Assembly (NCBI GenBank): GCA_038258425.1
Contig: JBBSPV010000002.1
Coordinates: forward strand, 116,807-180,806
DNA length: 64,000 bases
Direction: 5' to 3'
From: DATLGB01 sp038258425
GTDB lineage: Bacteria; Actinomycetota; Thermoleophilia; Solirubrobacterales; Solirubrobacteraceae
Made by a program: the position numbers and the translations under genes. Positions 8,061 through 15,921 of the stretch are shown here, in pieces; the stretch's first letter is position 1; each line of letters opens with the position of its first letter. Under the pieces are notes generated by a model. That model was not told the DNA's origin, made no database searches, and was given only the letters and a program-made list of their open reading frames with translations.

Positions 8061-9341
8061 ATGAGCGACGTGCGCGCGGCAGCCATCCTCGGCGGCAACC
8101 GGATCCCCTTCGCCCGCTCCGGCGGTCCCTACGCCGAGGCCTCGAACCAGGACATGCTCACGGTGACGCTCGACGGGCTCGTCGCGCGCTTCGGCCTGCA
8201 GGGCGAGCGGCTCGACGAGGTCGTCGCCGGCGCGGTCCTCAAGCACGCCACGGACTTCAACCTCACGCGCGAGTGCGTCCTCGGCTCGGCGCTGCACCAC
8301 GCCACGCCGGCCTACGACGTCCAGCAGGCGTGCGACACCGGCATCCAGGCGGCCCTGGCCGTCGCGAACAAGATCAAGCTCGGCCAGATCGACGCGGGCG
8401 TGGCCGGGGGGGTCGACACGACCTCCGACGCCCCGATCGCGGTCAACGCCGACCTGCGCCGCGTGCTGCTTCAGTTCAACCGGGCCCGCAGCGTGCCCGA
8501 CCGGCTCAGGCTCCTGGGCCACCTGCGCCCGGGGCAGCTCGTGCCGGAGACGCCGCGCAACGCGGAGGCGCGCACCGGGCTGTCCATGGGCGCGCACCAG
8601 GCCGTCACCGCCCGGCACTGGCAGATCACGCGCGAGGCGCAGGACGAGCTGGCCGCCGCGAGCCACCAGCACCTCGCGGCCGCCTACGACCGCGGCTTCT
8701 TCGACGACCTGGTCACGCCCTACCTCGGCCTCACGCGCGACCAGAACCTGCGCCCGGACTCGAGCGTGGAGGCACTCGCGAAGCTCAAGCCGGTGTTCGG
8801 CACCGACGAGCCCGGGGCGACGATGACGGCGGGCAACTCGACGCCGCTGTCCGACGGCGCGGCACTCGTGCTGCTCGCCTCGGAGGCCTGGGCCGCCGAG
8901 CGGGACCTGCCGGTGCTCGCCCGCCTCACGCACGCTGAGACCGCCGCCGTCGACTACGTCCACGGCGAGGAGGGGCTGCTCATGGCGCCCGCCTACGCCG
9001 TCCCGCGCCTGCTCGAGCGGGCCGGGCTGACGCTGCAGGACTTCGACCTCTACGAGATCCACGAGGCGTTCGCGAGCCAGGTGCTCACGACGCTCGCCGC
9101 CTGGGAGGACCCCGCGTTCTGCCGCGACCGGCTCGGCCTCGACCGGCCGCTGGGCGCCGTCGATCGCGCGAAGCTCAACCCGAACGGCTCCTCGCTGGCC
9201 GCCGGCCACCCGTTCGCGGCCACGGGCGGGCGGATCCTCGCCTCGACGGCCAAGGCGCTCGCCGAGCGCGGGTCGGGCCGGGCGCTGATCTCGATCTGCG
9301 CGGCCGGCGGCCAGGGCGTGGTCGCCGTCGTCGAGCGGTAG
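8061..9341 (+). CDS. Acetyl-CoA C-acyltransferase (thiolase, FadA2/FadI-like)
   Basis: A 426-residue thiolase. The nucleophilic cysteine is in VQQACDTGIQA (about residue 92), the catalytic His in LAAGHPFAATGGR and the second cysteine in ISICAAGGQG. It would cleave 3-ketoacyl-CoA or run the Claisen condensation in reverse. It is divergent from the FabG4-like reductase and hydratase, so the three can form a beta-oxidation or chain-elongation module that handles the (R)-3-hydroxyacyl isomer. Confidence 0.92.
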   Translation: MSDVRAAAILGGNRIPFARSGGPYAEASNQDMLTVTLDGLVARFGLQGERLDEVVAGAVLKHATDFNLTRECVLGSALHHATPAYDVQQACDTGIQAALAVANKIKLGQIDAGVAGGVDTTSDAPIAVNADLRRVLLQFNRARSVPDRLRLLGHLRPGQLVPETPRNAEARTGLSMGAHQAVTARHWQITREAQDELAAASHQHLAAAYDRGFFDDLVTPYLGLTRDQNLRPDSSVEALAKLKPVFGTDEPGATMTAGNSTPLSDGAALVLLASEAWAAERDLPVLARLTHAETAAVDYVHGEEGLLMAPAYAVPRLLERAGLTLQDFDLYEIHEAFASQVLTTLAAWEDPAFCRDRLGLDRPLGAVDRAKLNPNGSSLAAGHPFAATGGRILASTAKALAERGSGRALISICAAGGQGVVAVVER

Positions 9342-9406
9342 TCCGTTCGTCGACCTCCGGGCGGCCCGACTCGGGAAGGCGGGGGGTCGGTGCCGTTGAA
9401 TGCCGG

Positions 9407-10462
9407 ATGGTGCGACGACTCCTCCCGGCTGCCCTCCTGCTGACCTTCGCCGCCGCGCCTGCGTCCGCCCAGGCCGACCGGACGACGATCGGCTCGGACC
9501 TCAAGGCCGACGCGACGATCGCCGCCAGCGACCCCAACGACATCGCCTTCTGGCCGGGTTCCGGCGGGGCCGACCTCGGGATCGAGGTTCCCGTGCGCGG
9601 CGAGGCCATCGCCTTCCGCCTGAAGGGCGGCACCGTGCAGACGAAGAGCGAGCGGGCCCGGGCCGAGGCCTTCGACCCCGACTACGACCTGATGCACTTC
9701 CAGGTCCTGCACCCGCAGGGCGACGGCACGTTCCAGGCCACGTCGACCTCGGAGGACTACGTCGCCCCGGTGATCGGCGTCAACGCCTCCAAGGACACCG
9801 TCAAGGAGTGGCTCGCGGACACCTCGCGCCTGTGCGTGGAGCCCGGCGACCGGATCTCGCTCTCCGAGGTCGGCGGCTACGTGCCATACATCTTCGGCAA
9901 CGGCCTGCGCTACCAGACCTTCGGCCAGGTCGGCTCCGCGACGACGAACGAGTTCCGCGCCGGGGGCATGATCGCCGAGGACCGCACGGCGCTCGAGCCG
10001 ACTCCCGTGCGGGGTCGCGAGCTGCTGCTGCAGGTCGTGATCGGCTCGGGCCAGGACGCGCGCTGGACCTGCCAGACGCCGGCGCAGCGCGCCGCGACCG
10101 CCGAGCAGAGCAGCGGTCCCAAGGCGCCGCGTGTGCTGCCGCCGATGGCCAGGCCCAGCCTCAAGACCCGGCGCCTGGACAAGCGCGGCCGTGTGCCGAT
10201 GACGGTCCGGTGCCGCGCCGCCGGCACCGACTGCGCCGGAACGATCGAGCTGCGCGCCCACAAGCGGCGCATCGGCCGCGCCCGCTACGCCCTCGTCAAG
10301 GGCGCCTCGAGCACCTTCCGGGTCAAGCTCACGCGCCGGGGCCGGCGCGACGTCCGGCGCGCCTCGGCGGGCAAGCTGCGCACCGCGGCGGTCGTGCGGG
10401 CCAGGGGCGGGCGCAAGGCGTCGGGCCTGTTCCACATCAAGCCTCGCCGGGCGCGCCACTGA
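9407..10462 (+). CDS. Secreted protein of unknown function with basic C-terminal domain
   Basis: A 351-residue protein with a signal peptide (MVRRLLPAALL..., cleavage near ASAQA). The middle (25-230) is acidic and rich in beta-forming residues and has no motif I recognise. The C-terminal 110 residues are strongly basic, with a C(x)nC segment (VRCRAAGTDCAG) followed by alternating IGRARYALVKGA- and FRVKLTRRGRR-like strands. I recall this type of tail from exported Solirubrobacterales proteins. No enzymatic function can be assigned; cell-surface attachment by the basic tail is a guess. Confidence 0.75.
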   Translation: MVRRLLPAALLLTFAAAPASAQADRTTIGSDLKADATIAASDPNDIAFWPGSGGADLGIEVPVRGEAIAFRLKGGTVQTKSERARAEAFDPDYDLMHFQVLHPQGDGTFQATSTSEDYVAPVIGVNASKDTVKEWLADTSRLCVEPGDRISLSEVGGYVPYIFGNGLRYQTFGQVGSATTNEFRAGGMIAEDRTALEPTPVRGRELLLQVVIGSGQDARWTCQTPAQRAATAEQSSGPKAPRVLPPMARPSLKTRRLDKRGRVPMTVRCRAAGTDCAGTIELRAHKRRIGRARYALVKGASSTFRVKLTRRGRRDVRRASAGKLRTAAVVRARGGRKASGLFHIKPRRARH

Positions 10463-10552
10463 GCCCTTGCGGGTCATCGCGTAGGCGCTGAGGACGAGCG
10501 CGGCGCGGCGAGCTCGACCGACGAGCACCGGCGGCGTGGCAGGCTGACGTCC

Positions 10553-11416
10553 GTGCCCGTCCCGATCGCCCGAGCAGCGCCGCTGGACGCCCGGGCGCTG
10601 CTCGGTTTCCTCGCCGCGCGGGCGGTGCCGGGCGTCGAGGCGGTGGACGGGACGACGTACCGGCGAGCGCTCGGCGGGGCGGTGGCCGAGGTGCGGTTCG
10701 GCGGGGCGGGGTTCGCCGGGGTGGGCCACAGGCGGCCAGGTGCCGGTTCCCCGCCGGCTGCCCGTCTGTTGCCCGGCGGAGACGCCCGGCTCGCGCGCAC
10801 GCTGATCGGGGACGACGCCGAGGTGCTCACGGCCGGGGCCCACCTCGGAGCGCATCCGGCGCTCGGGCCGCTGGTGCGGCGGGCGCCCGGGCTGCGCGTG
10901 CCCGGTCACCCGGACGGCGCCGAGCTCGCGGTGCGGGCCGTCCTCGGCCAGCAGGTGTCGGTCGCCGGGGCGCGGACGCTCGCGGGCCGGCTCGTCGCGG
11001 CCCACGGCGTGCTCCTGCGCCGCCCGGCGGGCGGGGTGACGCACGCGTTCCCGTCGTCCGCGGTGCTCGCGGGCCTCGACCCGGCGTCGCTGCCGATGCC
11101 GCGCGCCCGGGCCCGCGCGCTGGTCGGGCTGTGCGCGGCGCTCGCGGAGGGGCGCGTCCACCTGCGCTCCGGGACGGAGCCCGCCCGCGCGCGGGCGCAG
11201 CTGCTCGAGCTCGCCGGCATCGGGCCGTGGACCGCGGACTACGTCAGGATGAGGGCGCTGCGCGATCCCGACGTCCTTCTCGTGGGCGATCTCGGCGTCC
11301 GCCACGCGCTGACGGCGCTCGGGCTCGACGTCTCGGGGCGCGCCCTGCGCCGGCTGGCGGCGGAGGTGTCCCCGTGGGGCTCCTACGCGACGGTCCACCT
11401 GTGGCACGGCGGGTGA
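10553..11416 (+). CDS. DNA-3-methyladenine glycosylase II (AlkA-like)
   Basis: A 287-residue HhH-GPD protein starting at GTG. An AlkA-N-like domain (10-100) precedes the glycosylase fold. The hairpin LLELAGIGPWTADYV lies near 217-231 and the catalytic Asp246 is in VGDLGVRHAL. It excises alkylated bases such as 3-methyladenine. It resembles the AlkA part of actinobacterial Ada-AlkA fusions, but no Ada zinc or methyltransferase module is present here. A strong dyad overlaps its stop codon, and recQ follows. Confidence 0.85.
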   Translation: MPVPIARAAPLDARALLGFLAARAVPGVEAVDGTTYRRALGGAVAEVRFGGAGFAGVGHRRPGAGSPPAARLLPGGDARLARTLIGDDAEVLTAGAHLGAHPALGPLVRRAPGLRVPGHPDGAELAVRAVLGQQVSVAGARTLAGRLVAAHGVLLRRPAGGVTHAFPSSAVLAGLDPASLPMPRARARALVGLCAALAEGRVHLRSGTEPARARAQLLELAGIGPWTADYVRMRALRDPDVLLVGDLGVRHALTALGLDVSGRALRRLAAEVSPWGSYATVHLWHGG

Positions 11417-11455
11417 CCGCACTTTCGGCCGCCGGGAGGCCGGAACTGCGGTCAC
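11413..11455 (+). terminator. Hairpin overlapping the alkA-like stop codon
   Basis: A 9-bp perfect stem GTGACCGCA / TGCGGTCAC (11413-11421 with 11447-11455) encloses a second imperfect stem (TTCGGCC / GGCCGGAA). The stop codon TGA (11414-11416) is inside the left arm. There is no T-tract, as expected at this GC content. It probably separates the alkA-like transcript from recQ, which has its own -10. Confidence 0.5.
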
Positions 11456-11487
11456 GGGCCGTTCTCGCCCCTAGGTTCGACACGACC

Positions 11488-13575
11488 GTGTCCGCCCCGC
11501 CCGCCACCGATCTCGACTCCCGCGCCCGCGCCGCCCTGGCCGCGCTCGCCGGCGACGGCGCCGAGCCACGGCCGCACCAGCTCGAGGCGATCCGCGACCT
11601 CGCGGGCGACCGCGCCCGCGTGTTGTGCGTCCAGCGCACCGGCTGGGGCAAGTCGGCCGTCTACTTCGTCGCCACCGCGCTGCTGCGCGAGGACGGCGCC
11701 GGGCCGACGCTCATCGTCTCGCCCCTGCTCGCCCTCATGCGCAACCAGATCGCGGCGGCGCAGCGCCTCGGCCTGCGCGCGTACACGGTCAACAGCACGA
11801 ACCGGGCGGCGTGGGACGAGGTCCGCGACCTGCTCGAGGCCGACGCCGTCGACCTGCTGCTGATCAGCCCCGAGCGGCTCAACCACGCCGGCTTCCGCGA
11901 GACGATGCTGCCGCTCTTCGCCGCGCGGGTCGGCCTCCTCGTCGTCGATGAGGCCCACTGCGTCTCGGACTGGGGCCACGACTTCCGGCCGGACTACCGC
12001 CGGATCGCCGACGTGCTCGAGCGCCTCGCCGGCGACGTCGCGGTGCTCGGCACCACCGCGACCGCGAACGACCGCGTCGTCGCCGACGTCGAGGCCCAGC
12101 TCGGCCACGGCTCCCCGGCGCCGCTGCGCACCTACCGCGGGCCGCTGGCCCGCCGCTCGCTGCGCCTGGAGGCCGTCGAGCTCGCCCGGCCCGCCGACCG
12201 CCTCGCGTGGCTCGCCACGCACCTCCCGCAGCTGGAGGGCTCGGGCATCGTGTACACGCTCACCAAGCGCGATGCCGAGGCGGTCGCGGACTGGCTGACC
12301 ACGCGCGGCATCAGCGCCGAGAGCTACTCGGGCGAGGTCGACACGCAGCGGCGCGTCGCTGTCGAGGACCGCCTGCTCGCCAACGACGTCAAGGCCGTCG
12401 TGGCCACGAGCGCGCTCGGGATGGGCTACGACAAGGGCGACCTCGGCTGGGTCGTCCACTACCAGGCGCCGGGCTCGGTGATCGCCTACTACCAGCAGGT
12501 CGGGCGCGCGGGCCGCGGCGTCGAGCACGCCGAGGTCGTGCTGCTGCGCGGGGCCGAGGACCGCCGCATCCAGGACTTCTTCATCGAGCAGGCCTTCCCC
12601 CGGCGCGAGCACGTGGAAGCCGTGCTCGAGCACCTCGGCGCCACGGACGGCGGGGCGACGACGCGCGAGCTCACGAGCCTCGTCAACCTCGGGACCGGGC
12701 GGCTGGACGCGATGCTCAAGGTCCTCGACGTCGAGGGCGCCGTCGAGCGCGACGGCTCGCGCTGGCGGGTCGCGGCGGGCGCGCGCGAGTGGACCTACGA
12801 GGCGGAGCGCTATGCGGCGGTGACGGAGCTGCGCCGGGCGGAGCAGGTCGCCATGGCTCGCCTGGGCACGGACGGCCGCTGCCTGATGCGCACCCTGCAA
12901 GAGGAGCTCGACGGGGCGGGCGGGGATGTCATCCGCGACTGCGGCCGCTGCGCCGCCTGCACCGCCCCGAGGTGGGCCGGGCCGCTGGACCCGGCGCTCG
13001 TCCGCGCCGCCGCGCTGCACCTGCGTGCCCGGCCTCTGCCCATCGACGCCAAGCGCATGGCCCCGAACGCCGACGGCGCCATGCGCAAGATCCCGGAGGA
13101 CGCCCAGGCGGCCGACGGCCGCGCGCTCGCGCGGCTGGGCGACGGCGGCTGGGACCCGCTCGTGCAGGAGGGCCGGGCCGCGGGCGCCTTTTCCGGCGAA
13201 CTCGTCGAGGCCGCGGCGGAGCTCGTGCGGACCTGGGGCATCCGGCTCGACTGGGTCGCGGCCGTGCCCTCCACCCGCTCGGGCGACCTCGTCCCCGGCT
13301 TCGCGCGGGCCCTGGCCGACCGGCTCGAGCTGCCCTTCGCCGACGTCCTGACCCGGGCCGAGGATCGCCCGCCGCAGCGGGGCATGGCCAACGCCGCCCA
13401 GCAGGCCGCCAACGTTCGCGGTGCCTTCGCGGTCGCCGGCGACGTACCGCCGGGCGCCGGCCTGCTCGTCGACGACGTGCGCCAATCGGGCTGGACGCTC
13501 GCCATGGTCGCCGGACAGCTGCGCCGGCGAGGCGCCCAGGCCGTCCACCCACTCGCGCTCGCGACGGCTCACTGA
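11488..13575 (+). CDS. recQ: RecQ-family ATP-dependent DNA helicase with C-terminal phosphoribosyltransferase-like domain
   Basis: A 695-residue protein from GTG 11488, preceded by TAGGTT ending 10 bases upstream. Walker A is TGWGKS (51-56), the DEAH box lies at 154-157 (VVDEAHCVSDWGHDF, a RecQ hallmark) and motif VI is QQVGRAGRG. The RecQ zinc cysteines follow as C-x19-C-GR-C-AA-C. In place of a standard RQC/HRDC tail, the last 150 residues look like a PRTase: VPSTRSGDLVPGF, and the PRPP-loop-like LLVDDVRQSGWT near 660. It unwinds DNA 3' to 5' in repair. The role of the PRTase-like part is unknown. Confidence 0.9.
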   Translation: MSAPPATDLDSRARAALAALAGDGAEPRPHQLEAIRDLAGDRARVLCVQRTGWGKSAVYFVATALLREDGAGPTLIVSPLLALMRNQIAAAQRLGLRAYTVNSTNRAAWDEVRDLLEADAVDLLLISPERLNHAGFRETMLPLFAARVGLLVVDEAHCVSDWGHDFRPDYRRIADVLERLAGDVAVLGTTATANDRVVADVEAQLGHGSPAPLRTYRGPLARRSLRLEAVELARPADRLAWLATHLPQLEGSGIVYTLTKRDAEAVADWLTTRGISAESYSGEVDTQRRVAVEDRLLANDVKAVVATSALGMGYDKGDLGWVVHYQAPGSVIAYYQQVGRAGRGVEHAEVVLLRGAEDRRIQDFFIEQAFPRREHVEAVLEHLGATDGGATTRELTSLVNLGTGRLDAMLKVLDVEGAVERDGSRWRVAAGAREWTYEAERYAAVTELRRAEQVAMARLGTDGRCLMRTLQEELDGAGGDVIRDCGRCAACTAPRWAGPLDPALVRAAALHLRARPLPIDAKRMAPNADGAMRKIPEDAQAADGRALARLGDGGWDPLVQEGRAAGAFSGELVEAAAELVRTWGIRLDWVAAVPSTRSGDLVPGFARALADRLELPFADVLTRAEDRPPQRGMANAAQQAANVRGAFAVAGDVPPGAGLLVDDVRQSGWTLAMVAGQLRRRGAQAVHPLALATAH

Positions 13576-13907
13576 GGTGCGCGGCGGCCCGGTGCCCGGC
13601 CGGCCCCCGCGGGCAGCCGGTCCGCGCCCTCGAGCGAGCCGTCGCCGGCGACGAGCGCCTCCTTGGCGCCGCGCTCGAGCCGCTTGACCCGCAGCTCGAG
13701 CCGCATGGCTGCGGAGCGATCAGCCGCTCGCCACGCCGCGGCCAGCTCGAGGGGCCCACGGCCGCGGGTGTAACGCGCGCCGCGGCCCGCCGCATGGGCG
13801 GCCAGGCGGCGGTCGAGGTCGGTCGTCCAGCCGCAGTAGAGGCTGCCGTCCGCGCAGCGCAACAGGTAGACGAAGGCCGGGGCGTCCAAGGCGGTGGCGA
13901 CCAGCAT
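13569..13907 (-). CDS. GIY-YIG nuclease-family protein (UPF0213 / YhbQ-like)
   Basis: A 112-residue single-domain GIY-YIG protein starting at ATG 13907. The signature appears as FVYLLRCADGSLYCGWTTDL, followed by the conserved Arg of DRRLAAH and the GRGARYTRGRGPLEL segment. Stand-alone proteins of this kind have uncertain function, possibly processing branched DNA. Its last codons overlap the last codons of recQ on the opposite strand by 7 bases, so the two are convergent. Confidence 0.82.
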   Translation of the reverse strand: MLVATALDAPAFVYLLRCADGSLYCGWTTDLDRRLAAHAAGRGARYTRGRGPLELAAAWRAADRSAAMRLELRVKRLERGAKEALVAGDGSLEGADRLPAGAGRAPGRRAPQ

Positions 13908-13992
13908 GTCACGAGCTGCGGCCGCGCCCGGTTGCCTGGTAGAACTCCGGTCGCCCAATCCCGGGCGGAACACCAGTGGAGGATCGGCCAGC

Positions 13993-14196
13993 ATGGCTCT
14001 CGGAACCGTCAAGTGGTTCAACAACGACAAGGGCTTCGGCTTCATCACGCCGGACGAGGGCGGCAAGGACCTGTTCGTCCACCACTCGGCCATCCAGGCC
14101 AACGGCTATCGGTCGCTCGAGGACGGCGCCCGCGTGAACTACGAGTCCGAGGAGGGCCCGAAGGGCCCGAAGGCCATCAACGTCTCCCAGCTCTAG
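13993..14196 (+). CDS. cspA: Cold-shock protein (CspA family)
   Basis: A 67-residue OB-fold protein with RNP1 KGFGFI and RNP2 DLFVHH motifs, the standard length for CspA. It binds single-stranded RNA and DNA and melts secondary structure. It has a real Shine-Dalgarno, GGAGGA (13978-13983), 9 bases before ATG. A TAGAAC hexamer at 13940-13945 would give a leader of about 45 bases. Its TAG stop is followed, in the same frame and after one codon, by a phosphatase reading frame. Confidence 0.95.
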   Translation: MALGTVKWFNNDKGFGFITPDEGGKDLFVHHSAIQANGYRSLEDGARVNYESEEGPKGPKAINVSQL

Positions 14197-14199
14197 GCC

Positions 14200-14682
14200 A
14201 TCCGCCTCCTCTTCGTCTGCCTCGGCAACATCTGCCGGTCGCCCACCGCGGAGGGGGTGATGCGCCACCTCGTGGCACAGGCGGGCCTGGAGAACCGGAT
14301 CGAGGTCGACAGCGCCGGCACCGGTACCTGGCACGTCGGCTATCCGCCCGACGAGCGCGCGGCGGCCGCCGCCGGCTCCCGCGGCGTGACGCTCGACGGC
14401 GAGGCGCGCCGGGTCGGTCCGGAGGACTTCCGGGCCTTCGACCTGCTCGTGGCCATGGACGCCGCCAACCGCGACGACCTCCTCGCCCTCGCGCCGGACG
14501 AGGCGGCGCGGGCCCGGGTCGTCCTGTTGCGCGAGTTCGACCCGGTCGCGGTGGCGGCGGGCGAGCTCGAGGTGCCCGACCCGTACTACACCGGCGAGGA
14601 CGGCTTCGACGCGGTCGCCGACATGATCGAGCGCGCTTGCCGCGGCCTGCTCGCCGACGTGCGCGCGCGGGCCACGGCCTGA
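14200..14682 (+). CDS. Low-molecular-weight protein tyrosine phosphatase, apparent ATC start
   Basis: The frame encodes a complete LMW-PTP of about 161 residues. The P-loop is CLGNICRSP at residues 7-15, and the general-acid loop is VPDPYYTG. Enzymes of this fold hydrolyse phosphotyrosine. No ATG, GTG or TTG exists between the cspA stop (14194-14196, same frame) and the P-loop. The first candidates, GTG 14254 and ATG 14257, would delete the catalytic cysteine. The homologous start position carries ATC (14200). Initiation at AUC, readthrough of the cspA TAG, or a sequencing error are the options. Confidence 0.75.
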   Translation: MRLLFVCLGNICRSPTAEGVMRHLVAQAGLENRIEVDSAGTGTWHVGYPPDERAAAAAGSRGVTLDGEARRVGPEDFRAFDLLVAMDAANRDDLLALAPDEAARARVVLLREFDPVAVAAGELEVPDPYYTGEDGFDAVADMIERACRGLLADVRARATA

Positions 14683-14771
14683 GGCTGTGGGTTGGCGCGC
14701 TCGGCGGCGGCCGCGGCGCGGCGACGGCTCGGGTGAGAGGAGGCTCGGCCGGGGCCGGGTCTGCCGGCAAG

Positions 14772-14817
14772 CGTCAGTCGAGTGTGGGCCGTCCTGTCGA
14801 CCAGGGCGCGACTGACG
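14772..14817. repeat. Inverted repeat in the 231-bp gap after the phosphatase gene
   Basis: Nine-base perfect arms CGTCAGTCG (14772-14780) and CGACTGACG (14809-14817) flank 28 bases. The gap 14683-14913 contains no convincing coding frame. This dyad may terminate the cspA-phosphatase transcript. Confidence 0.35.
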
Positions 14818-14877
14818 GTCGCTCGCGCCGCCCCCGGCGCTCGGCTGCCCAGCCCGCGCTCGGACCCGACTTCTCAT

Positions 14878-14902
14878 CCGCCGCCGTCACCGGTGGCGGC
14901 GG
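14878..14902 (-). terminator. Hairpin after the aldo/keto reductase gene
   Basis: Eight-base stem CCGCCGCC / GGCGGCGG with a 9-base loop, 11 bases beyond the minus-strand stop at 14914. It is GC-only without a T-tract. It probably terminates the reductase transcript. Confidence 0.45.
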
Positions 14903-14913
14903 AGCCGCCGCAG

Positions 14914-15897
14914 CTAGCGGCCCAGCAGCCGCATGGACACCTCGGGGTAGCGGTCGCCGGCCGCCTCGGGTAGGGCCTCGGCGACGGCGGCCAGCTCGTC
15001 CGGAGTGAGCTCCACGTCGACGGCGCCGACGTTCTCCTCCACGCGCGCGACCCGCTTGGTGCCGGGAATCGGCACGACGCCCGCCGGCTGCGCGAGCACC
15101 CAGGCCAGCGCGAGCTGGGAGGCCGTGACGCCCTTGTGGTCGGCGAGCTCGCGGACGCGGTCGACGAGCACGAGGTTGCGGTCGAAGTTCTCGCCGGTGA
15201 AGCGCGGCGAGGTCCGGCGGAAGTCGTCCTCGTCGAGGTCGTCGATCGAGCGGATCTCGCCAGACAGGAAGCCGCGGCCGAGCGGCGAGTAGGCGACGAA
15301 GCCGATCCCCAGCTCCTGACAGACGCCGAACAGCTCGTCCTCCGGGTCGCGCGACCACAGGGAGTACTCCGTCTGCAGCGCCGCGATCGGGTGCACCGCG
15401 CTCGCGCGCCGCAGCGTCTCGGGCCCGGCCTCGGAGAGCCCGAGGAAGCGGACCTTGCCCTCCTGCACGAGCTCGGCCATGGCGCCGACGGTCTCCTCGA
15501 TCGGCGTCTCGGGGTCCACGCGGTGCTGGTAGTAGAGGTCGATGTGGTCGACGCCGAGGCGCTGCAGCGAGCCGTCGACGGACGCGCGCACGTAGTCGCG
15601 TGCGCCGTTGACGCCGCGGGCGTCCGGGTCGTCCGGATCGCGGACGATGCCGAACTTCGTCGCGAGCACGACCCGGTCGCGGCGGTCGGCGATCGCGTCG
15701 CCGACGAGCCGCTCGTTCGTGTGCGGGCCGTACATGTCGGCCGTGTCGAGCAGCGTCACCCCGAGCTCGAGGGCGCGGTGGATGGTGCGCACGGACTCCG
15801 CGTCGTCGCGGGCGCCGTAGAAGTCGGACATGCCCATGCAGCCGAGGCCGATCGCTGGGACCTCGAGGCCGCTGGAGCCGAGGGGTCGGGTCTGCAT
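14914..15897 (-). CDS. Aldo/keto reductase
   Basis: A 327-residue (alpha/beta)8 NADPH-dependent oxidoreductase. The catalytic tetrad is Asp51, Tyr56 (DTADMYG), Lys81 (ATKFG) and His125 (YYQHRVD). The C-terminal VPIPGTKRVARVEEN segment is the NADPH-binding signature. It is closest to the YakC/AKR13-like group, which reduces aldehydes. The natural substrate is unknown. It is divergent from a fructosamine-kinase-like gene with a 24-base gap, so both may act on reactive carbonyls or their glycation products (inference). Confidence 0.9.
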   Translation of the reverse strand: MQTRPLGSSGLEVPAIGLGCMGMSDFYGARDDAESVRTIHRALELGVTLLDTADMYGPHTNERLVGDAIADRRDRVVLATKFGIVRDPDDPDARGVNGARDYVRASVDGSLQRLGVDHIDLYYQHRVDPETPIEETVGAMAELVQEGKVRFLGLSEAGPETLRRASAVHPIAALQTEYSLWSRDPEDELFGVCQELGIGFVAYSPLGRGFLSGEIRSIDDLDEDDFRRTSPRFTGENFDRNLVLVDRVRELADHKGVTASQLALAWVLAQPAGVVPIPGTKRVARVEENVGAVDVELTPDELAAVAEALPEAAGDRYPEVSMRLLGR

Positions 15898-15921
15898 GGG
15901 GTCGGTCTAGGCTCGGCCGCC
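15898..15921. promoter_or_regulatory. Overlapping divergent -10 elements, aldo/keto reductase / fructosamine kinase
   Basis: A 24-base gap. Plus TAGGCT (15908-15913) ends 8 bases before GTG 15922. Minus TAGACC (15909 to 15904) ends 6 bases before ATG 15897, with a weaker last base. They share TA at 15908-15909. Confidence 0.45.

Noticed and set aside
13908..14102. N-terminal extension of the GIY-YIG protein
   Set aside because: It would run antisense through cspA and its promoter; the domain begins directly after ATG 13907.
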